A stretch of 64,000 nucleotides of DNA, taken from positions 9,907,001-9,971,000 of the forward strand of contig JAPTOF010000002.1 in NCBI GenBank assembly GCA_028554755.1. Reading direction: 5' to 3'. Within the stretch, counting starts at the first letter, position 1, and the number at the start of each line of letters is the position of its first letter. The DNA comes from Cordia subcordata. Its lineage: Eukaryota > Streptophyta > Magnoliopsida > Boraginales > Cordiaceae. The notes beneath the pieces are model-generated. The model saw nothing but the letters and a program-made list of their open reading frames with translations, was not told where the DNA came from and did no database searches. The translations under genes and the position numbers were made by a program. Of this stretch, positions 46,546-57,723 are shown piece after piece.

Positions 46546-48469
46546 CTTTGTCTTTCTCTCCATGCTTTTCCTGTACACAGAATTAAGGTGAGATGATGGA
46601 AAATGATAATAGTCTATCTCTCTATGAGGGTCTTGAGAGCGTTTGGAGATTCTTGCTTTGAGATTAGATATCTTGCAATTATATTAGACTTTATGGTAAA
46701 AATAAATCTTTGTACCATGTCTTTTGGGAGTCTATTCTTTTTCTTAATAGATGAATCACCTCAATTACCAATTTTTTAACTTCCCGATAAACGAAGACGA
46801 TGACAACCCACCACAAATGAGATGCATAATTTCTTCTAGATGCCAGCCATCTTAAACACCACTTTACTCTACCTCACTTATCTATTATAAAAAAGATTAG
46901 TCCGAAGGCGAACCCCTTTCTCACCTGTGTCAGAGGCCCCATGACCAGGTGGATTGTAAATCAATCACTTATCTATTCTAAGTGGAGACAGAGTGGGACA
47001 AACTTAACAGGACTTTTTCTTCTTCTGTTTATTCTTTAATCATATCATCCCACAAAAAACATAAAAATAAAAAGAAGAAATCTTGCCATTAATATGCTTA
47101 GTTTTGGGTTGGGGAATGTAAAATAACTCAGGACATTATTAGCAACACATTTTCGCAAGTGGATTCCCACACTTTGTGGCCATATGTAACGGAAGGGGGA
47201 CAATTTTTTTAATTATTGTTTAAAACAATTAAAAAAACTAATTTTTTTAATAACTTTTGGTATAAATCAATTGCTTTTCTTTCGTCTTTCGTTTGAGAAC
47301 AACAAATAAATTAGAATAAGTAAAAAACCTATGCATCACCATTAACATATAAAAACTCATGGAGAGTAATTGTAATTAATGATATTTGATTTTTGTTAGG
47401 ATAAAGTGCACGTATAATTTATATATTTAATTGATTATCTCTATATGTTCTAAAATTTACCACATTATTCTTTTGTCTTTTTTAAAAGGTGACACTTACC
47501 CCCTATAGTTTGCTTAATTAGCTAATTACTCCTTGTAGTTTATCTATTATCTTAATACTCCACCCGTTTTAAAAATGTACTATATTATTTCTTTATACTT
47601 TTCAAAAGGTGATATAATCTCTTCTTTTCATGTTATTATATATTTGAACACCATTAGCTGAAAATAATGATATTTTTTGTGAAAATATGTATAGTAACTG
47701 CAAGTTTTAACACTCATGCACACAAAAAAAATATGCATGTAATGTAAAATAAATAATTTTGATAAGAAAAGGTAAAGTAGGAAATTATGTGCGATCTTTA
47801 AAAAAGCATAAGGGGATGAGTGCTAAGTTCTAAAGCACAGGGGTCAATTAGTTAATTAGAGAATCCATAGAAGATTTTGTTAATGTAAAATATATCATAT
47901 ATATTTGTTAGTAATTTTTGAATGTCTTATTCATTTATTTAGAATATTTTGTAATATATGAATTATTTCATAAATATTATAATTTTGTTGCTTTTAATTT
48001 TGATTAACTCGGAACATCACCGGGGGCAAATGGTTAAGGTTCTACAAAAGGCCCCCCGTTCCTCATGAATCAATTGATTTCGATTAGACTAGATCAACTC
48101 ATAAAGAGACGTGCCCACAAGGACACCACTAAATCTTGTAAATGAACCTACTAAAGAAGAAATAGTCCTACCCTTTTCATTTATCATAAATACACATTAT
48201 TCTCGTGTGATGTTAAAATATTAAAGTCATGCGTGATATATATTTAACGATTAAAAGAAAATTCTTTTCATATTTTAAAATTTTAAGGAGTAACAAACAC
48301 TTATGATGGACGAATTAGGTTGTGCATGAATTTTGTTGAGCTTAATGAAAATATTTTGCATTCCCAGCCCCAAAAAAAAAAATCTATAATCGACGGGGCA
48401 CGTACTACGCTTAATTTTGACGCTGCGAATTCCTCCCTACGTGCATCATTCTGCCCTGAACGAATGTAT
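46546..48469. other. intergenic between the two repeats, no gene seen
   Basis: AT-rich. GC-richer SINE-like snippets occur at about 46895-46970 and 48010-48130 (GGGGGCAAATGGTTAAGG). I see no LigB exon here, although the repeat to the left is the sequence that precedes LigB at 49.8 kb. Confidence 0.45.
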
Positions 48470-49578
48470 GTAAACCAAAAGTCTAAATTGTCTATTTCCT
48501 TCTTATTATTTATAAATTAACTGAAACGCTTTTTTGATTTATAAAAATGTGCATATGACTTGTCTCGTAAGCAAAGAATAATATTTTATTTTTAATTTTT
48601 TATTAAATTGACTTGATATCCTCAAGAATTTTCTAGAAAAACAGACCAAATCAAATGACTAACCATCAACTCGAATCCACACCAGCCCTTTTATATCCAT
48701 ATAAATTGCCAAAAAGAAATCTCAATTATTTATGTACATATAAATATTACTTCAGCTATTAAATTCAAACTTAAAAATATATATTTTGTTTAATATTTTC
48801 TCCAATTGCCTGCATTTTTTATTTTAAATTTTATAAAATTTGAATAATATGATATGCATACAAATAACTAAAACTTCTCAAATTATACAAGTGATTGCAG
48901 TCATAATACATGTATATGTACGATAAAGAGTGAAATGACCCACTTAGGCCGTTAATTTACTCTTATATTTAAAATACGACAAATCAATTCTTGACATACA
49001 TGAACACACAAGCGGATTAATGATTTGGGTTACTTGGCCTCCATTGCCTCTGTTAAGTGTTGTATGTATAGATCAATCCTATAATCTGGTTGGCCAATGT
49101 TTATCATAATAATATATTTCATTTTCGACTAAAAGAAAAAAAATTAATAATTTGGGAACATACAATTAGGTTAGATAGGTTAAAAATAGAAGAATTGTAT
49201 GTGCTAAATTTAGCCCATGCTAGATCAATCGTATTCTAGGCCAGAGTTGAAATGGCTAATTTTGTACCAAAAAAAGTTGTATATAAACAAGGATTAATTT
49301 ATTTTTTTCACCTAAGTGTCCTAGGTTGGTGCTGGATCATCGAGAAAGTTGTAGACACTTTTCTATAGTTTGCATTTAAATTACTTTATTTAATTCCAGT
49401 AGGTCGTATTTGGCTTAACGCATTCAAATTGTTAACCCTCTCAATAATAATGAGTTAAGTATTAATGTCATTACGAATTACAAAAATGAGAAATTAATTT
49501 ATTAGTTTTTAAAAATAAGGAGCATAATTATGAAAAGAATCATTAATCCTTTAAAAATTAAAAAAAACAAGTTGCGTG
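48470..49578. repeat. direct repeat, proximal copy upstream of LigB-1
   Basis: Counterpart of 45480-46545, ending about 215 bp before the ATG of the first LigB gene, so it covers that gene's distal promoter. Confidence 0.75.
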
Positions 49579-49793
49579 TTCATTGTCCAAACTCCAAAGG
49601 AGAGTCAACTATACATCGATGTGGGGATTGTGGGCGGCACACCATTCTTCTCGCCCGCGTCTCTCTCTCTACCTCTCTTTCTGCGTTCTGATCTATATAT
49701 ATACATATACATATACATATACATACTTATATGTGTGTGTATGAATATTTGAGAGCAATAACATAAATCTGAAAGATTCATAGCAGCAGCAAA

Positions 49794-52700
49794 ATGAGCT
49801 TGCAGGAGACATTTTACATATCGCATGGATCGCCCACGCTTTCCATAGATGAGTCGTTACCCGCAAGACCATTCTTGCAATCTTTCAGACAAAAGGTTTT
49901 CTCTGAGAAACCCAAATCAGTTCTGGTGATATCAGCCCATTGGGACACTGATGAGCCTGCTGTGAATTGCATTCATGGCCCCAACGATACCATTTATGAC
50001 TTCTATGGATTTCCTCAACGCATGTATCAGGTTCTCTCTCTTTCTCTCTCTCAATGTCTTTTCTGATCTCACACACACATGCTTGCAAGTCTTACACGTG
50101 GACTTTTTCTTTTATTAACAGGTGGCTATAAGTTTCGAACTAAGACCTCAACTTTCATGCCATATTAATTTATATGTGTAGATGGTTATATATTTGTACG
50201 CAGAAACAATAACAAGTGAAGGGAAAAAAGAAAAAGGAAATTAAAAAGAAAAAAACTAGAGGAAAAGGAACATGTCACAGGTTAAGAGCTGGTTTGGGTT
50301 GGCTTTTTCAGAAAATACTTATTTTTGTACAAATTTTGAAAAGTACTTTTTTAATAAGTCAAAATTTTGAGCTTTTTAAAACAGTTAATTTTTGAGTTAT
50401 TTTTAGAGTCTCAGCTTTTTAACAAGTTGAGCTAAAAATTTATTGCAAAAAATATATGTTTTTTTTTTTAATTAAAAGAGCGAATCTAAAGAGGCCCTAA
50501 GTTAAATTGGACACGAACATGGTTATTGTGATGTAGGATTTTTTTCTCCTTCTAAAAGTCAACCTGAATAACGGAGAAGTTTTAATTATCTCCACTTTGC
50601 TGTAAAAAGTGCAATCCAAAAACTATGCTAAGTAATGTCGGAAGATAACCATTTTGAGTTAGTTGATTTGAGTTTATCGATAAATCCACGATACTAGCTA
50701 GTTTTCATTATGTTAAGGATGTTAGTAATAAGTAATAGCTCGAGTTAATCATTTTGGCTAGTTGGATTGGAATGCAAGCAGATTATAAGGATTGCTGCTT
50801 TTTCAAATGCAGTAATCGAATTTAGATTATGACACAGAGGATAAGTCTAGAGTAGAATAGGAGGGATGGGATGATCATCACTAAATTTTCAGCTTGGAGG
50901 AAAAAGGGTGCATATGTATCTTAGAGTGGTTGGAAATTGCAATCTGTTGCCGAACTTTCACTTGCAAAATTGTAACTTGACGTTCCAGTGTATTATCAAC
51001 CATGTTGATTTCTTGCTGCATATTACGTGAAAAGCGCATCAAATGTGCATTTTCTTATTGGTTTCTCCATTTCGCTTTTTTCCTTTTCTCTTTCCAGATT
51101 AAGTATCCTGCACCAGGAGCTCCGAGGTTGGCGAAGAGGGTGAAGGATTTACTCATGGTATCTGGCGTAAAACGAGTCCATGAAGATACGAAGCGTGGTT
51201 TGGATCATGGAGCGTGGGTGCCTCTGATGCTTATGTATCCGGAGGCTGATGTTCCTGTGTGTCAGCTCTCTGTCCAGTCAGAGAGAGATGGGACTTATCA
51301 CTATAACCTGGGGAAAGCATTGGCACCTCTCAGAGAAGAAGGCGTGCTGATAGTTGGTTCAGGATCTGCTGTTCACAATTTGAGAGACCTTGCACTGGGT
51401 GGTCCTACTGCTTCTTGGGCCTTGGACTTTGACAATTGGCTCAAAGAATCTCTCCTTAGTGGAAGGTAAGATCTTTTAACACGACCAAAATTTTATCAGC
51501 TGCATATGCTCACTCAAATAACTGGACGATATTAGTTGTTGTGGAATTCGTTTTATTCCTCATTTCTCACTACTTTTGCGAGGATTATAAAATCAACCTG
51601 CTTGATTCTTTGATCGGGTGAACATATGGCTAAAATATCGATTATCATGGAATGATTACCATAGCGGAATGCTTTGAAATGAAATTACTGCTGTAGTAAA
51701 TTTTATGACAATTGAATTGTATATGTAAAGGTCTTCGGATTCCATGATGGGCAGAGGGTTGGATTGGGGGTAGAAGAAAAAAAAAACTTCCAATCAGCCT
51801 ATGAATAGTGCCCAGAGTTAGCATGTTATACCCATCTTTAAAAGAAACTACAATGTGTGTACATTTTATCAAATTAAGCCCTCTAAAGAACTTGGACATT
51901 TGGCTAGTTTAGCTTGGTATTTACATCCGAGTGAGGCAAGATAGATAATTGGAATTTGTACGTATGTTGTCCGTATCTGACTTCTGGCAGTTGCAAGCTG
52001 GACAAGCTAAACATTTCTCAGTTGTCATCCCCTGTTTTAGTCCTTATTTGAAGACCTCTGTCACACTGATGATGGAGTTGGATCCTATAAGATTGGTAGA
52101 CATCTGTGCTGTTTGTGATGTGTAAACATCTTGAGTACCCTTGTCTTCTTGAAGGGTGTTCAGCATTGCTTATTTGGGTGCTTATAAGCTTATTTTAGCC
52201 TTTTATTTTTGGTGCTTAAAACAGCCAAATAAGTAAAGCCAAACAATCTCTTAGTTTACCTTCCTGTCAGGAATGTGCTTCTCCCTGTCATTGCAAAAAC
52301 ACTTTGGATTTTGAATTTCGACATTCTCCTGCAAATTTGATCATGGGGTTCTTTCCTTTTATTTCGTGCTGCATGATTAAACATGGTACGAGTTCCTACG
52401 GCTCCACTAAGTTCTATCTATAGCTCGTTTATAAATTTATTCAACCCCTCTGACTTAACGAGCAAGTCTACGCATACCTGATGGGAACTTCATTTTTTTA
52501 ACACTTTATTGAATTATTCCACTTTCGTTCAAGAGATAATTTGTTTCTCTTCATCGACTTTTGAAAATATTTTTCGCATAATCGTTGAAAGGATTGTTAT
52601 CTTCTTGTAGGTATGAAGATGTCAATCACTATGAAAAGAAGGCTCCACATCCAAAACGTGCTCATCCATGGCCTGATCACTTCTACCCATTGCATGTGGC

Positions 52701-52800
52701 AATTGGTGCTGCAGGAGCAGACCCAAAAGCAGAACTTATTCACCATAGCTGGACTGGCAATTTGTCTTATGCTTCCTACAAGTTTGTGGAGAAAGCCTAA
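49794..52800 (+). CDS. LigB: LigB-type extradiol ring-cleavage dioxygenase, copy 1
   Basis: Three exons: 49794-50030, 51098-51465, 52611-52800 (237+368+190 nt, 264 residues), all introns GT...AG. It belongs to the LigB/DODA family of non-haem Fe(II) extradiol dioxygenases that open catechol rings. Visible motifs are YISHGSPTL (His11), ISAHWDT (His49), DHGAWVPL (His116), [10 protein letters not shown] (172-175) and [12 protein letters not shown] (His230). The HNLR motif is the form in non-betalain plants; betalain-forming DODA has HPxNxTP there. In Arabidopsis the LigB enzyme makes arabidopyrones from caffealdehyde, but the substrate here is unknown. Length is normal for the family and no residue appears lost. 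Intron 1 carries a MITE-like insert (50286-50498). A tandem copy lies 7.9 kb downstream. Confidence 0.93.
50286..50498. mobile_element. small TIR element (MITE-like) in LigB-1 intron 1
   Basis: Left GAGCTGGTTTGGGTTGGCTT; reverse complement of the right end AGGGCCTCTTTAGATTCGCT. Same family as the inserts at 10583, 26521 and 57263. Absent from intron 1 of the second LigB copy. Confidence 0.55.
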
Positions 52801-52994
52801 CAATAATGTATCAGATTTATGTGTTCATGTAATCACTGGCGTTTCATGATGTTTGTGAAAGACACCTTTCCATGACACGTTGTAAAATTAATGAGACAAT
52901 GTAAACACCGTGGAGAACATTTCATTTTTTCTTTTCTTTTTATTATTATTCTGTGAGTTACTAATTAATCCCCTTTTTGTTAATTACCAAACAA
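52801..52994. other. 3' flank of LigB-1
   Basis: Putative 3' UTR and terminator. A T-rich stretch follows at about 52920-52950. Confidence 0.4.
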
Positions 52995-53588
52995 GGCTCT
53001 GTTTGTTTTCCGTAAAATAACTTGACAAGTGAAAAAGTTTTCTTGGAAAATAGAATATTTTCTGGTGTAATTGTTTGTCATATTGGAAAACATTTTTTAG
53101 TATTTGACTGTTGCACTAAAAATATTTTGAATAAGAGATTTTTATTAAAAAATTTCATGTTATTATTAAATACATTACTTATATAAAAATAAATATACAA
53201 AGATTAAAATAAATAAATATAACAAATGAAATTAATTAAAATTGAAATTTTAAAAATAATAAATGAATAAAAATACGAAATAAAAAAAAGAAATGAAAAT
53301 GCTATTTCTTTAGTTATTCACTAGAGAAATCATATAAATAAAATTTTACAAATTAAATGATAAATATTAAATTAATAAATATTAGATTAATAAATATAAA
53401 CAAATAAAAATAAAAATAAAAATAATGTGCAGGCCAGAGGAGGATTAGAAAAGAGAGAGTTACTGTTTTCCCCCATTTCCAACTTAAATTTTTTTGTTGA
53501 TCAAAACTATTTCTTGAGTGACTAATTTTCTATTTTAAAAACACCAAACAGATTTTCGGAAAACATTTTACGGCAGACAAATGGAGTC
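52995..53588. mobile_element. non-coding TIR element between the LigB genes
   Basis: Left end GGCTCTGTTTGTTTTCCGTA; reverse complement of the right end GACTCCATTTGTCTGCCGTA. In both, AAAAT follows at once. The inside is A-rich and non-coding. End type fits a hAT-like or other MITE. No clean target duplication seen. Confidence 0.65.
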
Positions 53589-53701
53589 AACAGTTTCCGG
53601 CAATTAGACGGGTCTTAAGTCAAGGTCCACATTTGAGATTAATTTAAGTATTTATTTAGTGTATAATATTTGATTTAAGGTGAAGTTTCATATATTGTAT
53701 A

Positions 53702-54085
53702 GAGTAAATTACATGTCACTCGTTTATACTCGGACTTATATGTACCATATTCCCTGTAATATGAAAACTAACTAGTTACTCTCTTGTACTCTGATCTATG
53801 TGCACCATATCTCTTATAATGTCAAAATTAGCTAGTTACCCCCTAAAGTTCTTCAAAGTGTACAAAATACCTTTTAAAAGTATGCAAAATACTCTTTGAA
53901 ATATATGACGGTAGGTGGATATTTTGCACGCTTTTAAAAAGTTCAAGGAAGTAATTAGTTAGTTTTGATACTCCAAGGAGATATAGTGCACATAGGTTAT
54001 ATACAGAAATAATTAACTAGTTTTAATACTACAAAAGATATAATACACATATATTTGAATACAAGAGACAATATGTAATTTACTC
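53702..54085. mobile_element. non-coding TIR element (foldback)
   Basis: The ends GAGTAAATTACAT and (inverted) the same 13 bases, with weaker complementarity over about 60 bp. Flanks TATTGTATA and CATTACATA match at six of nine bases, compatible with an eroded 9-bp Mutator-type duplication. Confidence 0.55.
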
Positions 54086-54438
54086 CATTACATATGCAAA
54101 ATTAAATGATAATAATTAAAAACTTAACGGTCTAGTTATATAACTCTCACTTTTAATATAAATAATTCAAAGAATTATTTTTTTTTAAATGCATATTATA
54201 ATAAGTTTTTTGACCATATTGATCTCCCTTGAAAAGGAAAAAACCTTGAAGTGACCGTTAAATTCATGTTGGTAAAGTGAGAAAAGGAAGAAAAAAAAAA
54301 TTCAATGATAATTACTGGTTCAGGATGTGCTATATGTTGGTGCGGCCACGTGGAATAAGACACCTTAAATAGATCCCTCAATCCACCGTGTCCATACATA
54401 TGATGCCGTATAAAGTATCTCAAAGGACCTTTTTTTTT

Positions 54439-55541
54439 GGGAAAAATTTACGTTCTCCATGTAATATGTAAAATTATCACGTTATCTCCTTGTATTTTAA
54501 AAATTTTAGATTATTCCCTTATATTTTTTCAAAATTTATCACGTTAACTCCCTCCGTCTATTTTTCTGTCAAATTTGAACCACATAAGCTGCAATCGCAA
54601 CTGGTATAATATTTTTAACCAGTTTGTTTTCTATTTGGACGAAAATGTCCTTGACAAAATCATCTTCATCATCAACATCATCTTACTCTTAATATGTGTA
54701 TATATGTTTATATACATCAGCTAATCTATTTTTTTAGTCACAATAATCTTCACTTTTGCACCCATCAAAATTATAAGCAAATCTCTTTTCTTCATCTTCT
54801 TCATCATCTTCATCATCATCTTTATCTTTATCATCAACATCATCTTACTCTTAATATGTGTATGTATATATATATATACCTCAGCTAATTTATTTTTTTA
54901 GTCACAATAATCTTCACTTTTACACCCATCAAATTATAAACAAATCTCTTTTGAAGCCTTACAAAGTTATGCAAAGTCAAACAAAGAATTACTTTCACCC
55001 ATCATTATAATACTGTTTGGTGGTGCTTTCTCAGGGATTTGTTTCTTTGTCTCCTCACTCTAAGCAAATGATGCATTCCCTTCGTATTAGATTTTTCTTC
55101 TTTTTCTTTTTCTGAAAACTATTGCAATACAAGAAAAAAGAAAACGGAAAAAAAAAGAAAAAAGAAGAGCAGTATAGTTTTTGCGGTTTTGTATTAATAG
55201 ATTTTCGTAGTCCGAAGAGATCAACAATTAGCTTTATTTTCATATATTTTTCTGGTAAGAGGAAAAATGTAGAGATATTTGTAACATCATATGGGAGAGA
55301 GATGCAAACTAAATGATGGACCATTTTTATTTGCAAAAACTACATAATGTCTCTCATTACTTTATTTCAAGTGTAAAATGGTTATTTCAAATTTGTATTT
55401 AACGTTGTTAACGTTTAACTAACGATAAGGAAGAGTGTGATCAATTCAGAAAAACACAAGGGGGCGATTTGAAGTTTTGGGAACATAAAGGGATAGCCAG
55501 ATACTTTCGTATATCATAGGGGGGTAACGTGAAATTTGCCC
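54439..55541. mobile_element. 1.1-kb non-coding TIR element
   Basis: Left GGGAAAAATTTACGTT; reverse complement of the right end GGGCAAATTTCACGTT. Flanked by T-runs (T8-9 on the left, T7 on the right). Contains a 162-bp tandem duplication and a CAT/TCATCA-rich stretch. No transposase. Confidence 0.5.
54669..54953. repeat. 162-bp tandem duplication
   Basis: TCATCAACATCATCTTACTC at 54669 recurs at 54831. Both units continue through TTAATATGTGTAT, CAGCTAAT and GTCACAATAATCTTCACTTT to AAATCTCTTTT. Confidence 0.85.
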
Positions 55542-57262
55542 TTTTTTTATTTGTACCTTCATTTTGATAATTCTTTTAAAAAATATCCTTGTTTTGAAAT
55601 TATTTTTAAATTTATCCTCTTCCGTGTTTGAATTATTGAAATAGTAAATGAGTTACCGTTTTTAAGACGTTTCAAATTCCTATATTTGAATTTTAAATGG
55701 GTTACATAATCAATGCGAGTTTAGTAATTAAATTACCGAAACAGTAACTCTGCTACCGTTTTGGATAACTCACCTACCATTTTGGACAAATTAAAACGGC
55801 AAGTGAGTTAACGTTTCAGTAATTCAATTACCGAGCTCGCATTGATTTTCCAACCCATTTAAAATTCATTTAAAATTATAATATGAGAATTTGAAATGAC
55901 TCAAAAACTGTAACTCCTTCACCGTTTCATTCATTCAAACACCGAAAAGGGTGAATTTGAAAACGATTTCAAAACAAGAATATTTTTTTAAAGGAATTCT
56001 CAAAATTAGGGTATAAATAAAAAAAATCCACATCTAAAAACAATAATGACGTTTTACTTTTTTTCCTAATTAAAAATTTTCGATCGATTCTCGTTTTATA
56101 TTATACACACTATTTAAGGATAAAACTTCCATGACATAAAAATGCAGAAGGAAATCTCCTGTGAGTCAGTGACAGAGCCAATATTTAGAATTTGAGGGAG
56201 AGGGGTGGAGTCTTAAAAAAGAATTATTTAAATTATCAATGAGAAAATTCTTAAAACAAAACATTATATATATATATATATATATGTATGTACACATAGA
56301 TAATTATTTATATATATATATGTATATATATGTATGCATGTATATTATCACCAAGAGAAAAGAATTAACCCATATATTAAAGCTTAATATTATTAATTAA
56401 ATTTCCAACAAAGAACTAAATAACATTAATATTCAAAATAATTTAAAATTAATCAGATATTCGACAATGTTTTGAGACTAAAGTTGGATGAGTTTTTCCA
56501 AGTATATTGTTAATGTAAAAAACTTAGGGAATGACTTATCAAGTCACTAAACGAATAGCACATCAATGTTAATGAACAAATAAAGATGTTAGGGTGACAC
56601 TCGACAACGCGATCGAAATGCGCATGATGATCTCATTGAAATATTGCGGTCATTCTTTGGATTTCCACGCCTGGTTGTCCTCTCCCCGCCACTCACGCAC
56701 ATCCTCGATTTACCTCCCGCTCCTTTGATTAACCCTTTTAGAAATACGTAAAAGATAAGTTATTCTATAAAAATATTTTTGAAGTTAGGGGACAACAACC
56801 CCTCCCTCGCCCACTGAATTTAAATCACGTGATTTGTTCACCTCTGGCTTGGAAAACCGTCCACATGCATGGTAAGTGACAGAGCTGCACAACCCCACCA
56901 ACCCCGGCCCTCCACCTACCCTGAAAGCATAAAAATTTTCAAGGCTTCCTAATGTTGTTTATGACATATTTATTACAAAGTACATAAAAGTTAGACACAA
57001 CTTATTGCGATGATAAAATACGCTGTTAAATCGGACAAAAATGTAAAGAAGACACTAATTATGCTTGTGTTTTGAAGATCACAAAGGATTTCATACTTAT
57101 CTTGGACCTATAAAAAGATATTATACATTTATGATAAAAATTGAATGCTATTTGTCCTTAAATTTTTAAATAAAGTAATAGTTTTATCATGATATCAAAA
57201 TTTAAAAAATAAATCACATATCCATGTGAAGAAGTGTTTGCCATAATAGATAATACACCATC
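55542..57262. other. intergenic between the LigB genes, no gene seen
   Basis: About 55650-55940 is a long imperfect inverted repeat around words such as GAGTTACCGTTT and its inverse. About 56166-56815 may be another TIR insert (CAGTGACAGAGCCAATAT on the left; inverse of CTCGCCCACTG on the right) with a TA/TATG-rich core at about 56268-56340. Confidence 0.45.
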
Positions 57263-57481
57263 AAAGGCTTGTTTAGATTAGCTCTTTTTTAGGAAAAATA
57301 CTTTTTTGTTTAAACAAAAATATTTTTGTAATAATTATTTAACTTGACTTTTAAAAAACAAAAACTCCGAAAAAATTTTAAATATATTTTTTTCAAAAAT
57401 TAAAAATTTTAATTTCTCAAAAATATTTGTTCAAAAAATTATTAAAAACAATTCTATAGAAAAAATCAATTTAAACAAACA
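57263..57481. mobile_element. small TIR element (MITE-like), family 1
   Basis: Left AAAGGCTTGTTTAGATTAGC; reverse complement of the right end TGTTTGTTTAAATTGATTTT. It lies in the promoter region of the second LigB gene, about 240 bp from its ATG. Confidence 0.5.
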
Positions 57482-57626
57482 TAAATAAAAAAGTTAAAAT
57501 TAAAAAATGTGTGCAGTATAATAAATAAATCAACTGCGTAAGAAAGACAGTCAACCACATGCCTTAGCCGCGTAAGCCTATCTAATGTCTGTTAACTGAG
57601 CGTGCCGTCATTTACATTGGCCAATA

Positions 57627-57633
<7 letters not shown>

Positions 57634-57663
<30 letters not shown>
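57634..57663. repeat. (TA)n microsatellite in the LigB-2 promoter
   Basis: GTGTGT followed by a TA run, about 60-90 bp before the ATG. The first LigB gene has a related TATATA/CATATA run at the same place (49692-49725). Confidence 0.85.
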
Positions 57664-57667
<4 letters not shown>

Positions 57668-57723
57668 ATCTACCTGAATAGATTGAGAGCAGCATCATTA
57701 AGCTAAGATTTGATAGCAGCAAA

